Shown one piece after another: positions 44,782 to 54,101 of a DNA stretch of 64,000 bases. Positions within the stretch are counted from its first letter, which is position 1, and each line of letters starts with the position of its first letter. This DNA is from Duganella alba (GTDB lineage: Bacteria; Pseudomonadota; Gammaproteobacteria; Burkholderiales; Burkholderiaceae_D): positions 29,501 to 93,500 of the forward strand of contig NZ_WKJN01000025.1 in assembly GCF_009674495.1 (NCBI RefSeq), written 5' to 3'. The notes under the pieces were generated by a model, which was given only the letters and a program-made list of their open reading frames with translations, made no database searches and was not told the DNA's origin. The translations under genes and the position numbers were made by a program.

Positions 44782-45735
44782 TTACTCCTGGCCTTCCAGG
44801 TAGCGCTGCGCGTCCAGGGCCGCCATGCAACCGGTGCCGGCGCTGGTGATGGCCTGGCGGTAGATGTGGTCCTGCACGTCGCCGGCGGCAAACACGCCCG
44901 GTACGCTGGTGGCGGTGGCCATGCCTTCGGAGCCGGTCTTGGTCTTGATGTAGCCGTTGTGCATGTCCAACTGGCCTTCGAAGATGCCGGTGTTCGGCTT
45001 GTGGCCGATCGCCACGAACAGGCCGTGCACTTCGACGTCGGTCACGGCGCCGGTCTCGGTCGACTGGATCTTGACGCCGGTGACGCCGCCTTCATTGCCG
45101 GTCACTTCCTGCAAGGTGTGGTTGTACTTGATTTCCACTTTGCCTTCGGCGACCTTGGCGTTCAGGCGGTCGATCAGGATGGCTTCGGCGCGGAACTTGT
45201 CGCGGCGGTGCACCAGCGTGACTTTCTTGGCGATGTTCGACAGGTACAGCGCTTCCTCGACCGCGGTGTTGCCGCCGCCGATGACCGCCACGTCCTGGTT
45301 GCGGTAGAAGAAACCGTCGCAGGTGGCGCAGGCCGACACGCCCTTGCCCATGAATTCCTGCTCCGACGGCAGGCCGAGGTACTGCGCCGAGGCGCCGGTG
45401 GCGATGATCAGCGCGTCGCAGGTGTACTCGTGGCTGTCGCCGATCAGGCGGATCGGTTTTTCCTGCAACTTGACGGTGTGGATGTGGTCAAACACGATTT
45501 CGGTGTTGAAGCGCTCGGCGTGCTGCAGGAATCGCTGCATCAGGTCCGGACCGGTCACGCCCATCGGGTCGGCTGGCCAGTTTTCCACGTCGGTGGTGGT
45601 CATCAGCTGGCCGCCCTGTTCGACGCCGGTCACCAGCATCGGATTCAGGTTGGCGCGGGCTGCGTAGATGGCTGCGCTGTAGCCGGCAGGGCCGGAGCCG
45701 AGAATCAATACGCGCGCGTGTTTAGGAGTGGTCAT
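44782..45735 (-). CDS. trxB: Thioredoxin reductase
   Basis: The NADPH-dependent FAD enzyme that reduces thioredoxin. FAD motif VLILGSGPAGYSAAIYAARA, redox pair CATC (C136 and C139 counted from the Met at 45735), NADPH motif VAVIGGGNTAVEEALYL, and the FAD-binding VFAAGDVQDHIYRQAITSAG are all intact. An upstream TTG in frame adds five codons; the ATG at 45735 (MTTPKHARVL) matches relatives better. The length is 317 residues. Confidence 0.97.
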   Translation of the reverse strand: MTTPKHARVLILGSGPAGYSAAIYAARANLNPMLVTGVEQGGQLMTTTDVENWPADPMGVTGPDLMQRFLQHAERFNTEIVFDHIHTVKLQEKPIRLIGDSHEYTCDALIIATGASAQYLGLPSEQEFMGKGVSACATCDGFFYRNQDVAVIGGGNTAVEEALYLSNIAKKVTLVHRRDKFRAEAILIDRLNAKVAEGKVEIKYNHTLQEVTGNEGGVTGVKIQSTETGAVTDVEVHGLFVAIGHKPNTGIFEGQLDMHNGYIKTKTGSEGMATATSVPGVFAAGDVQDHIYRQAITSAGTGCMAALDAQRYLEGQE

Positions 45736-45949
45736 GGCAAGCTTCTTCAATAGTGTTGGATTAATCCGAATGTGGGGGCGCTAGCAAGGGCGGCAAGGGT
45801 ATGCTGCTATTGCAATAACGCAAGCAATACAAGATTATAGTGCAAGCAGGGAATCAGGATGAATCGTGGGGCCGGTTGTTGCCCTTATGCCTTAGAATAC
45901 CGCTATAGGAATATTTCCTGACCGCTAACATTGCACCACCTTAATACCT

Positions 45950-48361
45950 ATGAGTAGTAAAAAAGTTCAGGAACGCACGCCGCGCGCCGCTGCCGGCAGT
46001 GCTTCCTCGTCGTCCGGCTACACCCGTACTCCGACCGAACGCCAGCCCCTGCCGAACCGGCTGGTGCGGCTGCTGTCGGAAGCGCGGTGGCTGGCGCTGG
46101 CCGTGCTGGGCGTGTATTTCGTGCTCATCCTGGCCACCTACACCAAGACCGATCCGGGCTGGTCGCATGAGACGCTGGTGCCGAAAGTGGCCAACGTGGG
46201 CGGCCGCGCCGGCGCCTGGCTGTCCGACCTGCTGCTGTACATCTTCGGCATTTCCGCCTGGTGGTGGGCGTTCTGCATGCTGCGCCTGGTGTGGAAGGGC
46301 TATCGCCGGCTGACCCATAAATATGTGCTGTCCACCGAGCCGGAGCCGGAACACGCGCAGGAAGGCCTGATCCGATGGATCGGCTTCGCGCTGCTGTTCA
46401 TCGGCAGCGTCGGGCTGGAATTCCTGCGCCTGCGCACCCTGACCAGCCACGCGCAGCTGCCGCGCACCTCGGGCGGCGTGCTGGGCGAGCTGATCGGCCA
46501 TTCGGCCCATGTGGCGTTCGGCTTCACCGGCGCCACCTTGCTGCTGTTGCTGCTGTTCGGCCTGGGCTTCAGCCTGTTCTTCCATGTGTCGTGGCTGGCC
46601 GTGGCCGAGCGCATCGGCGGCGCGGTCGAGAACGCCATCGACTGGTTCATCCAGCGCTACCAGTACCGCGAAGACCGCCGCCAGGGCGAAGTGGCGGCCG
46701 TCAAGCGCGAGGAAGTGGTGGTGCACGAGCGCGCCAAGCATGTCGAGAAGCATCCGGTGGCGGCGCCGACCATCAAGGTCGAGCCGCAGGTGGTCACCGT
46801 GGTCAAGTCCGAGCGCGTCGAGAAGGAGCGCCAGGCCAGCCTGTTCAAGGACCTGCCGCAGGCGGCCGGCGACGGCGCCTTGCCGGCGCTGTCATTGCTG
46901 GATGAGGCGGCCGAGACGCTGGAAACCATTTCCATCGAAACGCTGGAGTTCACCAGCCGCCTGATCGAGAAGAAGCTGTCGGACTTCGGCGTCGACGCCA
47001 AGGTGGTGGCGGCCTATCCGGGGCCGGTGGTGACGCGCTACGAGATCGAGCCGGCTACCGGCGTCAAGGGCAGCCAGATCGTCAATCTGGCGCGCGACCT
47101 GGCCCGTTCGCTGTCGCTGACCTCGATCCGCGTGGTCGAGACCATTCCGGGCAAGAATTACATGGCGCTGGAGCTGCCGAATCCGAAGCGCCAGATCGTG
47201 CGCCTGAGCGAGATCGTCGGCTCCAAGGTCTATCACGACAATCCGTCGCCGCTGACGGTGGCGCTGGGCAAGGACATCGCCGGCAAGCCGGTGGTGGCCG
47301 ACCTGGCCAAGATGCCGCACCTGCTGGTGGCCGGCACCACCGGTTCGGGTAAATCGGTGGGCATCAACGCCACCATTCTGTCGCTGCTGTACAAGTCTGA
47401 TCCGCGCGACGTGCGCATGATTCTGATCGATCCGAAGATGCTGGAGATGTCGGTGTACGAGGGCATTCCGCACCTGCTGGCGCCGGTCGTGACCGACATG
47501 CGCCAGGCCGGCCATGCGCTGAACTGGGCGGTCAACGAGATGGAACGCCGCTACAAGCTGATGTCCAAGCTGGGCGTGCGTAACCTGGCCGGCTACAACG
47601 CCAAGATCGCCGAGGCCAAGAAGCGCGAAGAACACATTCCGAATCCGTTCAGCCTGACGCCGGATTCGCCGGAGCCGCTGGACAAGCTGCCGACCATCGT
47701 CATCATCATCGACGAGCTGGCCGACCTGATGATGGTGGTCGGCAAGAAGGTCGAGGAGTTGATCGCCCGTATCGCGCAGAAGGCCCGCGCGGCCGGCCTG
47801 CACTTGATACTGGCGACGCAGCGCCCATCTGTGGATGTGATCACCGGTCTGATCAAGGCGAATATTCCGACCCGGATCGCGTTCCAGGTGTCGTCGAAAA
47901 TCGACTCGCGCACCATTCTTGACCAGATGGGCGCGGAAACGCTGCTCGGCATGGGCGATATGCTGTACATGCCGCCGGGCACCGGCCTGCCGGTGCGCGT
48001 GCACGGCGCCTTTGTCTCCGATGACGAGGTGCACCGCGTGGTCAAGCATCTGAAGACCACCGGCGAGCCGGACTACATCGACGGCATCCTCGAAGGCGGC
48101 ACGCTGGAAGGCGAGGGCGGCGGCGCCGAAGGGGCGGCGCCGGGCGAAGGCGGCGGCGAGGCCGATCCGATGTACGATCAGGCGGTGCAGGTGGTGCTGA
48201 AGAACCGCCGCGCCTCGATCTCGCTGGTGCAGCGCCATCTGCGCATCGGCTACAACCGCGCGGCGCGCCTGCTGGAACAAATGGAAAATAGCGGCGTGGT
48301 CTCCGCCATGCAATCGAACGGCAACCGCGACATCCTCGTGCCGGCTGCCAGTGCAGAATAA
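45950..48361 (+). CDS. ftsK: DNA translocase FtsK
   Basis: It couples chromosome segregation to division and activates XerCD at dif. The 803-residue protein has four or five N-terminal TM helices (about 30-215), a short charged linker (220-330), and the RecA-like motor with Walker A GTTGSGKSVG near 463 and Walker B (IVIIIDELADLMMV). The C-terminal gamma winged helix (RRASISLVQRHLRIGYNRAA) reads KOPS sites. It is divergent from trxB and leads ftsK-lolA. Confidence 0.97.
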   Translation: MSSKKVQERTPRAAAGSASSSSGYTRTPTERQPLPNRLVRLLSEARWLALAVLGVYFVLILATYTKTDPGWSHETLVPKVANVGGRAGAWLSDLLLYIFGISAWWWAFCMLRLVWKGYRRLTHKYVLSTEPEPEHAQEGLIRWIGFALLFIGSVGLEFLRLRTLTSHAQLPRTSGGVLGELIGHSAHVAFGFTGATLLLLLLFGLGFSLFFHVSWLAVAERIGGAVENAIDWFIQRYQYREDRRQGEVAAVKREEVVVHERAKHVEKHPVAAPTIKVEPQVVTVVKSERVEKERQASLFKDLPQAAGDGALPALSLLDEAAETLETISIETLEFTSRLIEKKLSDFGVDAKVVAAYPGPVVTRYEIEPATGVKGSQIVNLARDLARSLSLTSIRVVETIPGKNYMALELPNPKRQIVRLSEIVGSKVYHDNPSPLTVALGKDIAGKPVVADLAKMPHLLVAGTTGSGKSVGINATILSLLYKSDPRDVRMILIDPKMLEMSVYEGIPHLLAPVVTDMRQAGHALNWAVNEMERRYKLMSKLGVRNLAGYNAKIAEAKKREEHIPNPFSLTPDSPEPLDKLPTIVIIIDELADLMMVVGKKVEELIARIAQKARAAGLHLILATQRPSVDVITGLIKANIPTRIAFQVSSKIDSRTILDQMGAETLLGMGDMLYMPPGTGLPVRVHGAFVSDDEVHRVVKHLKTTGEPDYIDGILEGGTLEGEGGGAEGAAPGEGGGEADPMYDQAVQVVLKNRRASISLVQRHLRIGYNRAARLLEQMENSGVVSAMQSNGNRDILVPAASAE

Positions 48362-48374
48362 GAAAAGGAATGGT

Positions 48375-49007
48375 ATGACTCGTTATAAATTGATGGCGGC
48401 GCTGACCGCCGGCCTGCTGCTGGTGGGCGGCGCCCAGGCCAGCGCGCTGGAGCAGTTCAAGTCCTTCGTGTCGTCAACCAAGGCGGCCAAGGGCGAGTTC
48501 ACCCAGCACCAGGTGAAGGGCACCAACGGCGACACGCCGAAGGCGGCCAACAATTCCAGCGGCACTTTTGTGTTTGCCCGTCCTGGCAAGTTCATCTGGA
48601 CTTATACCAAGCCGTATGAGCAGGTGCTGCAGGCCGACGGCGACCAGTTGTTCATCTTCGACAAGGATCTGAACCAGGTCACCACCAAGAAGCTGGGCGA
48701 CGCGCTGGGTTCGTCGCCGGCCGCCATCCTGTTCGGCAGCAACGACCTGGAAAAGAACTTCACGCTGTCCGAAGGCGGCACGCGCGACGGCCTGGAATGG
48801 CTGAAGGCGGTGCCGAAGGCCAAGGACACCAGCTTCGAGCAGATCGCCATCGGCCTGAAGGACGGCTTGCCGGCGGCGATGGAGCTCAAGGATTCCTTCG
48901 GCCAGACCTCGGTGCTGAAGTTCAGCAAGATCGAGAAAAATCCGGCGCTGAGCGCCACCAGTTTTAAATTCGTCGTGCCCAAGGGCGCGGACGTCTTCAA
49001 CAATTAA
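48375..49007 (+). CDS. lolA: Outer-membrane lipoprotein carrier protein LolA
   Basis: The periplasmic chaperone that ferries lipoproteins from LolCDE to the outer membrane. It has a signal peptide (KLMAALTAGLLLVGGAQASA), then SSTKAAKGEFTQHQV and the conserved FVFARPGKFIWTYTKPYEQV with DGDQLFIFDKDLNQVT. The start at 48375 is backed by AAGGAA. It lies 13 bases after ftsK, so it is co-transcribed, and is followed by a terminator. Confidence 0.95.
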   Translation: MTRYKLMAALTAGLLLVGGAQASALEQFKSFVSSTKAAKGEFTQHQVKGTNGDTPKAANNSSGTFVFARPGKFIWTYTKPYEQVLQADGDQLFIFDKDLNQVTTKKLGDALGSSPAAILFGSNDLEKNFTLSEGGTRDGLEWLKAVPKAKDTSFEQIAIGLKDGLPAAMELKDSFGQTSVLKFSKIEKNPALSATSFKFVVPKGADVFNN

Positions 49008-49028
49008 GCGTATAAGCTGAGTATTCAA

Positions 49029-49057
49029 CGCCGCAGCTGCGACGCTGCGGCGTTTTT
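49029..49057 (+). terminator. Intrinsic terminator between lolA and rarA
   Basis: Stem CGCCGCAGC / GCTGCGGCG, loop TGCGAC, then TTTTT. Confidence 0.8.
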
Positions 49058-49069
49058 CCATTTCCGACC

Positions 49070-50374
49070 ATGGCAGATTTATTTTCCACCGAACCGCGCC
49101 AGCCGCTGGCCGAAGCCCTGCGGCCCAAGACGCTCGATGAAGTCATCGGCCAGCGCCACCTGCTGGGGCCGGGCAAGCCGCTGCGCCTGGCGTTCGAGTC
49201 GGGCCAGCCGCATTCGATGATTTTGTGGGGCCCGCCGGGCACCGGCAAGACCACGCTGGCGCGCCTGACCGCCAGGGCCTACGACTGCGAGTTCATCGCG
49301 CTGTCGGCGGTGTTCTCGGGCGTCAAGGATATCCGCGCCGCGATGGAGCAGGCGCAGCACAACCTGGACATGGGCAAGCACACCATCCTGTTTGTCGACG
49401 AGATCCACCGCTTCAACAAATCGCAGCAGGACGCCTTGCTGCCGTATGCCGAGTCCGGGCTGGTGACGCTGATCGGCGCCACCACCGAGAATCCGTCGTT
49501 CGAGGTCAATTCGGCGCTGCTGTCGCGCGCGCAGGTCTATGTACTCAAGTCGTTCGACGAGGCCGAGCTGCGGCAGATGGTCGACCGCGCGCGCGACAAG
49601 GTGTTGACCCAGCTAGAATTCGAGGACGCCGCCATCGACACGCTGATCGGCTACGCCGACGGCGACGGCCGTCGCCTGCTGAATCTGCTCGAAGTGACCG
49701 GCACCGCCGCCAACGCGGCCAAGACCAACAAGATCACCGCCGAGTTCATCCAGAACGCGCTGACCCTGAACGCGCGCCGCTTCGACAAGGGCGGCGACAA
49801 TTTCTACGACCAGATCTCGGCGCTGCACAAGTCGGTGCGCGGCTCGAATCCGGACGCGGCGCTGTACTGGCTGTGCCGCATGCTCGACGGCGGCGCCGAT
49901 GCGCGCTACCTGTCGCGCCGCATCGTGCGCATGGCGTGGGAAGACATCGGCCTGGCCGATCCGCGCGCCATGCAGGTGGCCAACGACGCCGCCACCACCT
50001 ACGAGCGGCTCGGTTCGCCGGAAGGCGAGCTGGCGCTGGGCCAGGCGGTGATCTACCTGGCCATCGCCGCCAAGAGCAACGCCGGCTACAACGCCTTCAA
50101 CGAGGCGATGGCCTTTGTGCGCAAGGACAAGTCGCGCGAGGTGCCGGTGCACCTGCGCAATGCGCCGACCAAGCTGATGAAGGAACTCGGCTACGGCCAC
50201 GACTACCGCTACGCCCACGACGAGCCGCACGCCTACGCCGCCGGCGAAACCTATTTCCCCGACGACATGCGCGAACCGGGCTGGTATCAGCCGGTGCCGC
50301 GCGGGATGGAAAGCAAGATCGCCGACAAGCTGGCTTTCCTGCGCCAGCTTGACGAGGATGCGGGCAAGAAATAG
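49070..50374 (+). CDS. rarA: Replication-associated recombination protein A (AAA+ ATPase)
   Basis: A 434-residue clamp-loader-like AAA+ protein (MgsA/WRNIP1 family) that acts at stalled forks. It opens with LAEALRPKTLDEVIGQRHLL. Walker A is GPPGTGKTTLARL, Walker B is ILFVDEIHRFNKSQQD and sensor 1 is IGATTENPSFEVN. The C-terminal tetramerisation domain has HKSVRGSNPDAALYWLCRML. Order ftsK-lolA-rarA is typical of Burkholderiales. Confidence 0.96.
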   Translation: MADLFSTEPRQPLAEALRPKTLDEVIGQRHLLGPGKPLRLAFESGQPHSMILWGPPGTGKTTLARLTARAYDCEFIALSAVFSGVKDIRAAMEQAQHNLDMGKHTILFVDEIHRFNKSQQDALLPYAESGLVTLIGATTENPSFEVNSALLSRAQVYVLKSFDEAELRQMVDRARDKVLTQLEFEDAAIDTLIGYADGDGRRLLNLLEVTGTAANAAKTNKITAEFIQNALTLNARRFDKGGDNFYDQISALHKSVRGSNPDAALYWLCRMLDGGADARYLSRRIVRMAWEDIGLADPRAMQVANDAATTYERLGSPEGELALGQAVIYLAIAAKSNAGYNAFNEAMAFVRKDKSREVPVHLRNAPTKLMKELGYGHDYRYAHDEPHAYAAGETYFPDDMREPGWYQPVPRGMESKIADKLAFLRQLDEDAGKK

Positions 50375-50444
50375 CGGCAATTTCCAGGGCGGCTGGCTGG
50401 CGGCATATGCTAGTATGTTGCCAAATCACACTGCTCCTCTTCTC

Positions 50445-51200
50445 ATGAAAATCCCCCTGATAATCGGTGACAGCCACGGTAATCAATTGGCCAGGTCGCT
50501 TGGCAGACATGCGGGCACCTGGGATACGGAAATTGACCGGCCCCTGGAGGTCAGGCAGGGCGATACGCTGGCCGCCTACTTTTATCTGCTGACCAGCACC
50601 ACGCATTTGTTCGTGACGCCGGATGGCGGAAAAAGCATCATGCTCAACCCGTCCTATCTGGAAGAGATCCAGAAAGTCGCCGGGCAGTGTTCCTGCGTGG
50701 TGGTCGCGCTCGACGGCAACGTCCACAACTGGAACTTTATTACCGAATGGTCGCCGCCCTTCGACTTCTTCGATCCCGACCTGCCCGACAAGCTGCAGGC
50801 CGGTGTGCAAATCATTTCGGGCGCGGTGATCGAGGATTACTTCGGTTTGCATGCGCCGAAACTGATGGTGCGGCTGCAGCTGCTGAAAGCCATCGCGCCG
50901 GACGTGCCGCATTATCTGCTGCAGCCGCCACCGCCGATACCGTCGGGACCGCAGATCAAGAGCCACTGGGACGAATACACCAAGAAAGACTCGGTCATCG
51001 CCGACAAGTGGCTGCGGCTGAAAATCTACAAGGTGTATATGCGGGTGCTGGAGAACTGCTGCCGGCAGCTGGGCATGACCATGATCGCGCCGCCACGGGA
51101 CCGGCTGGACCCGGATGGCTTCCTGCCCGAACAGTACTGGCGGGATTCCACGCATGCCAGCGAGGACTTCTATCACGACACGATCCCGGGTGAACCATGA
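50445..51200 (+). CDS. SGNH/GDSL-like hydrolase family protein
   Basis: A 251-residue protein starting at the Met before KIPLIIGDSHGNQLARSLG; GDSH is the block I nucleophile region of SGNH hydrolases. The WRDSTHAS segment near the end fits block V, with D and H spaced by two residues. It has no signal peptide. Such proteins near GSCFA genes act on surface glycans or acyl groups. The ATG at 50415 is an alternative start. It is coupled to the next gene by ATGA. Confidence 0.75.
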   Translation: MKIPLIIGDSHGNQLARSLGRHAGTWDTEIDRPLEVRQGDTLAAYFYLLTSTTHLFVTPDGGKSIMLNPSYLEEIQKVAGQCSCVVVALDGNVHNWNFITEWSPPFDFFDPDLPDKLQAGVQIISGAVIEDYFGLHAPKLMVRLQLLKAIAPDVPHYLLQPPPPIPSGPQIKSHWDEYTKKDSVIADKWLRLKIYKVYMRVLENCCRQLGMTMIAPPRDRLDPDGFLPEQYWRDSTHASEDFYHDTIPGEP

Positions 51201-52300
51201 GCCAGAATCCGTATTCGCAGTACCCTGAGCGCAGCTTCTGGCGCAAGACGGTGTCCCATGTGCCGTGGACCAAGGTGTTTGAGCACGAAAAGGGGAAGTT
51301 CTCGCTCAAGCCCGGCGACAAGATCGCCACCGCCGGCAGCTGTTTCGCGCAACGCATCCCCGGCGTGCTGCGCGAGTCCGGTTTCAATTTCGCCGAGTTC
51401 GAGGCGCCGCATCCGCTGATGTCGGCGCAACGCGCGGCGGAATACGGCTATGGCCAGTTTTCCGCCCGCTACGGCAACATTTATACGCCCCGGCAGTTGC
51501 GGCAATTGATCGATCAGGCGTTCGGGGTCATCGCGCCGGTGTTCGACTTTGCGCCGTCGTTCAACGGCGGGCTGATCGATCTGCTGCGGCCGAACATCAA
51601 CAAGCACGGTTTCTCCTCCGAGCTGGAGGCGCGCCTGGACCGCGAGTACCATCTGGGCCGCGTCAAGGAACTGTTCGCGACCTCCGACGTGTTCATTTTT
51701 ACGCTGGGCCTGACCGAAAGCTGGATGGGCGAAACCAGCGGCACCGTGTATGGCAGCCATCCGCATGTGGTGAGCAATGCGGCGCTGCGTGAAAATATCA
51801 TCCCGGTCAACTTCGACTACACCGACAGCTTTAATGATATGGTTTATATCATTAATTTTTTGCATGAAATTAATCCTGCGCTGAAATACATTTTCACCGT
51901 CAGCCCGGTCGCGCTGATCGCCACCCACCAGAATAACAATGTGCTGTTGTCGACCATGTATTCGAAGTCGGTGCTGCGCGCGGTGGCGGGCAAACTGGCC
52001 GAGGCATGGCCGGCGGCGGACTATTTCTTCTCCTATGAGATATTCAACGCCGCACAGTCCTTTGGCCAGTTCCTGGCGGACGATCTGCGGGATGTGAACC
52101 AGCGCGGCGTGGCGTTCACCATGCAGTGCTTCAAGCAGATGTATCTGACGGAAGCGCCGTTGCCGGCGGCGGAGACGGCGGCTGCCGCCGCGCCGGCGGA
52201 AAGTTCGGCCAGCCTCATGGGCAGAGACCAGGCGGCGGCCGAGGTCGAGTGTGACGAACGGCTGAATGAACTGTTCAGCCGCCCCGGCACAGGTACATAA
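51197..52300 (+). CDS. GSCFA-domain protein
   Basis: A 367-residue member of the GSCFA family, related to SGNH hydrolases. The eponymous motif is at IATAGSCFAQRIPGVLRESG. The LFATSDVFIFTLGLTESWMG segment and HGFSSELEARLDREYHLGRV are also typical. GSCFA proteins occur in polysaccharide and capsule loci, where they are thought to modify glycans. The C-terminus is Ala-rich. Its start overlaps the SGNH gene stop by four bases, so the pair probably works together. Confidence 0.88.
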   Translation: MSQNPYSQYPERSFWRKTVSHVPWTKVFEHEKGKFSLKPGDKIATAGSCFAQRIPGVLRESGFNFAEFEAPHPLMSAQRAAEYGYGQFSARYGNIYTPRQLRQLIDQAFGVIAPVFDFAPSFNGGLIDLLRPNINKHGFSSELEARLDREYHLGRVKELFATSDVFIFTLGLTESWMGETSGTVYGSHPHVVSNAALRENIIPVNFDYTDSFNDMVYIINFLHEINPALKYIFTVSPVALIATHQNNNVLLSTMYSKSVLRAVAGKLAEAWPAADYFFSYEIFNAAQSFGQFLADDLRDVNQRGVAFTMQCFKQMYLTEAPLPAAETAAAAAPAESSASLMGRDQAAAEVECDERLNELFSRPGTGT

Positions 52301-52322
52301 TCCAGCGCGTCAGAGGAACAGC

Positions 52323-53150
52323 ATGCAGCAGATGGTGGTCGACGGCGTCGACATTTACATTGAAGGGGAGGGGGCCGAGACCATCGTGATGATGCACGGC
52401 TGGCCGGATACCTACCGCGTGTGGGATGCGCAGGTGGCCGAGCTCAAGCAACGCTACCGCTGCGTGCGCTTCACCTTGCCGGGCTTTGATATCACCAAGC
52501 CGCGCCGTTCGTATTCGCTGGATGCGACGATGCGCGTGCTGCTGCACATCGTCAACAGTGTGAGCAAGAAGGAAAAAGTCATCCTGATGCTGCACGACTG
52601 GGGCTGCGTGTTCGGCTACGAGTTTTATATGCGTAACAAGGCGATGGTGTCGGCCATCGTCGGCGTCGATATCGGCGATGCGCAGTCGAAGGCCACGGCG
52701 CGCTCGCGCTCGGTCGGGCAGAAGCTGATGGTGAGCGGCTACCAGAGCACGCTGGCGCTGGCCTGGGCCATCGGCGGCCCGGTCGGCACGGTGATGACGC
52801 GGACCATGGCGCGCGTGCTCGGCGCGCCGTCGCCGCGCGAGTTCATCAGCTCGGGCATGAACTTCCCGTACTACATCCTGACGGCCGGCGCCGCCGGCTC
52901 CTACAGTTCGCTGGTGCCCTTCGTGCCCAAGGTGCCGATGCTGTACATCTACGGCGTGCGCAAGCCGTTCATGTTCCACTCGCCGCAGTGGACCGAGAAT
53001 CTGGCGGCCAAAGAGGGCTGCAAGGTGGTGGCGATGGAAACCGATCACTGGCCGATGCTGCGCCAGCCGGAGCGCTTCAACGATGTGGTGACCAGCTGGC
53101 TGGAAAAACCCGCCAGCGCCGAGGAGGCGCCGGAGGAAGACGCGGCCTGA
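52323..53150 (+). CDS. Alpha/beta-fold hydrolase (epoxide hydrolase/dehalogenase-like)
   Basis: A 275-residue cytoplasmic hydrolase. The oxyanion MMHGWPDTYRVWDAQV and the nucleophile elbow MLHDWGCVFGYEF, with Asp as nucleophile, match the epoxide hydrolase/haloalkane dehalogenase branch. The catalytic His is in METDHWPMLRQPERF. AGAGGAA supports the start at 52323. It follows the GSCFA gene by 22 bases and may share its transcript. The substrate is unknown. Confidence 0.88.
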   Translation: MQQMVVDGVDIYIEGEGAETIVMMHGWPDTYRVWDAQVAELKQRYRCVRFTLPGFDITKPRRSYSLDATMRVLLHIVNSVSKKEKVILMLHDWGCVFGYEFYMRNKAMVSAIVGVDIGDAQSKATARSRSVGQKLMVSGYQSTLALAWAIGGPVGTVMTRTMARVLGAPSPREFISSGMNFPYYILTAGAAGSYSSLVPFVPKVPMLYIYGVRKPFMFHSPQWTENLAAKEGCKVVAMETDHWPMLRQPERFNDVVTSWLEKPASAEEAPEEDAA

Positions 53151-53564
53151 TCAACGCAGGCGGATCGGCTTCTGGTACGGGGCGAACGGCGGCGGCGGCA
53201 GCTGCGCCGATGCGTAGGCCTGGCGGAAGCAGTCGGCTTTCTTGCCTTCGACGTCGGTGGTGCTGCGCGTGACCTTGCCGGCCGCGTCCAGCGTCAGGAT
53301 GATGACCACCGGGTGTTTCGAGATGTCGTGGCAGTTGCCGCGTTCATCGAGTTTCTGCGCGTTGTTGTAGTTGAGCGAGATCTCTTCGTACTTGGTGGCC
53401 TTGTCGTTCGGGAACTGCGAGTTGAACTTGTTCATCTCGGCGGCGAAGTTCGGATTGGCCGGCGGCGCCGGTTCGTCCTTGCCCGCGCCGCCCATGGTCG
53501 AGCAGCCGGTGGCGATCATCATCACGGCGCTGGCCGCTGCAATTTTCATCATATTGGTTTTCAT
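53151..53564 (-). CDS. Putative lipoprotein
   Basis: A 137-residue envelope protein with a lipoprotein signal (AAASAVMMIATGC lipobox). The mature part ends in a region (GNCHDISKHPVVIILTLDAA, then ADCFRQAYASAQLPPPPFAP) reminiscent of TonB C-terminal-like domains with two cysteines. GAGGAG precedes the Met at 53564. The stop directly abuts that of the convergent hydrolase gene. The function is unknown. Confidence 0.78.
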   Translation of the reverse strand: MKTNMMKIAAASAVMMIATGCSTMGGAGKDEPAPPANPNFAAEMNKFNSQFPNDKATKYEEISLNYNNAQKLDERGNCHDISKHPVVIILTLDAAGKVTRSTTDVEGKKADCFRQAYASAQLPPPPFAPYQKPIRLR

Positions 53565-53631
53565 TATCTTCTCCTCGATTTGTGTACTGTTGAATACATA
53601 GTACAAATTCCGAGGCTTACATGGCGCACGA

Positions 53632-53931
53632 TTAGTTGCGTAGGAGAAATCCTACAGCCCTTGAGAAGAGGCTTTTCGGCGCATGCGGCAGGCGCACGCG
53701 CGCCACGCCGGCGCCCACCGCCTCGATCAGCATCAGGCCGTCGTTGGGCACTTCGAACGACTGGCCGCCGCGCAGCATGAAGTCGGTCCGCTCGCCGTAG
53801 GCGGTGATCCAGGCGGTGCCGCTCAGGCATTCGATGCGCCGTCCGGCCACGCGCGCCAGGCGCAGCGGGTGGTTGTGCGTCAGCCGGTATTCGGCCTGGC
53901 CTTGCTGGATGGAGATGAGCTGCGGTTTCAT
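53632..53931 (-). CDS. DUF2917-domain protein
   Basis: A 99-residue protein with a cupin-like DUF2917 fold. It has the segments AEYRLTHNHPLRLARVAGRR, CLSGTAWITAYGERTDFMLR and GGQSFEVPNDGLMLIEAVGA. In Burkholderiales it often lies divergent from a MocR-type regulator, as here, suggesting that the regulator controls it. CAGGAG precedes the Met at 53931. Its role is unknown. Confidence 0.88.
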   Translation of the reverse strand: MKPQLISIQQGQAEYRLTHNHPLRLARVAGRRIECLSGTAWITAYGERTDFMLRGGQSFEVPNDGLMLIEAVGAGVARVRLPHAPKSLFSRAVGFLLRN

Positions 53932-54101
53932 GGCGGACTCCTGTGGAAGTCCGTCCAGAATACGCAGCGGCCGGCCACCATAACAGAGGCAGCAAAACGA
54001 AATTGTCACCATCACAGCAGCGCTTTGGCTACACTGTGCTGGTCGAAATTTTCATGCGCTGTATCTGTCGCGGCCGGGCAGGGCGGGTGCACAATCCTCG
54101 G

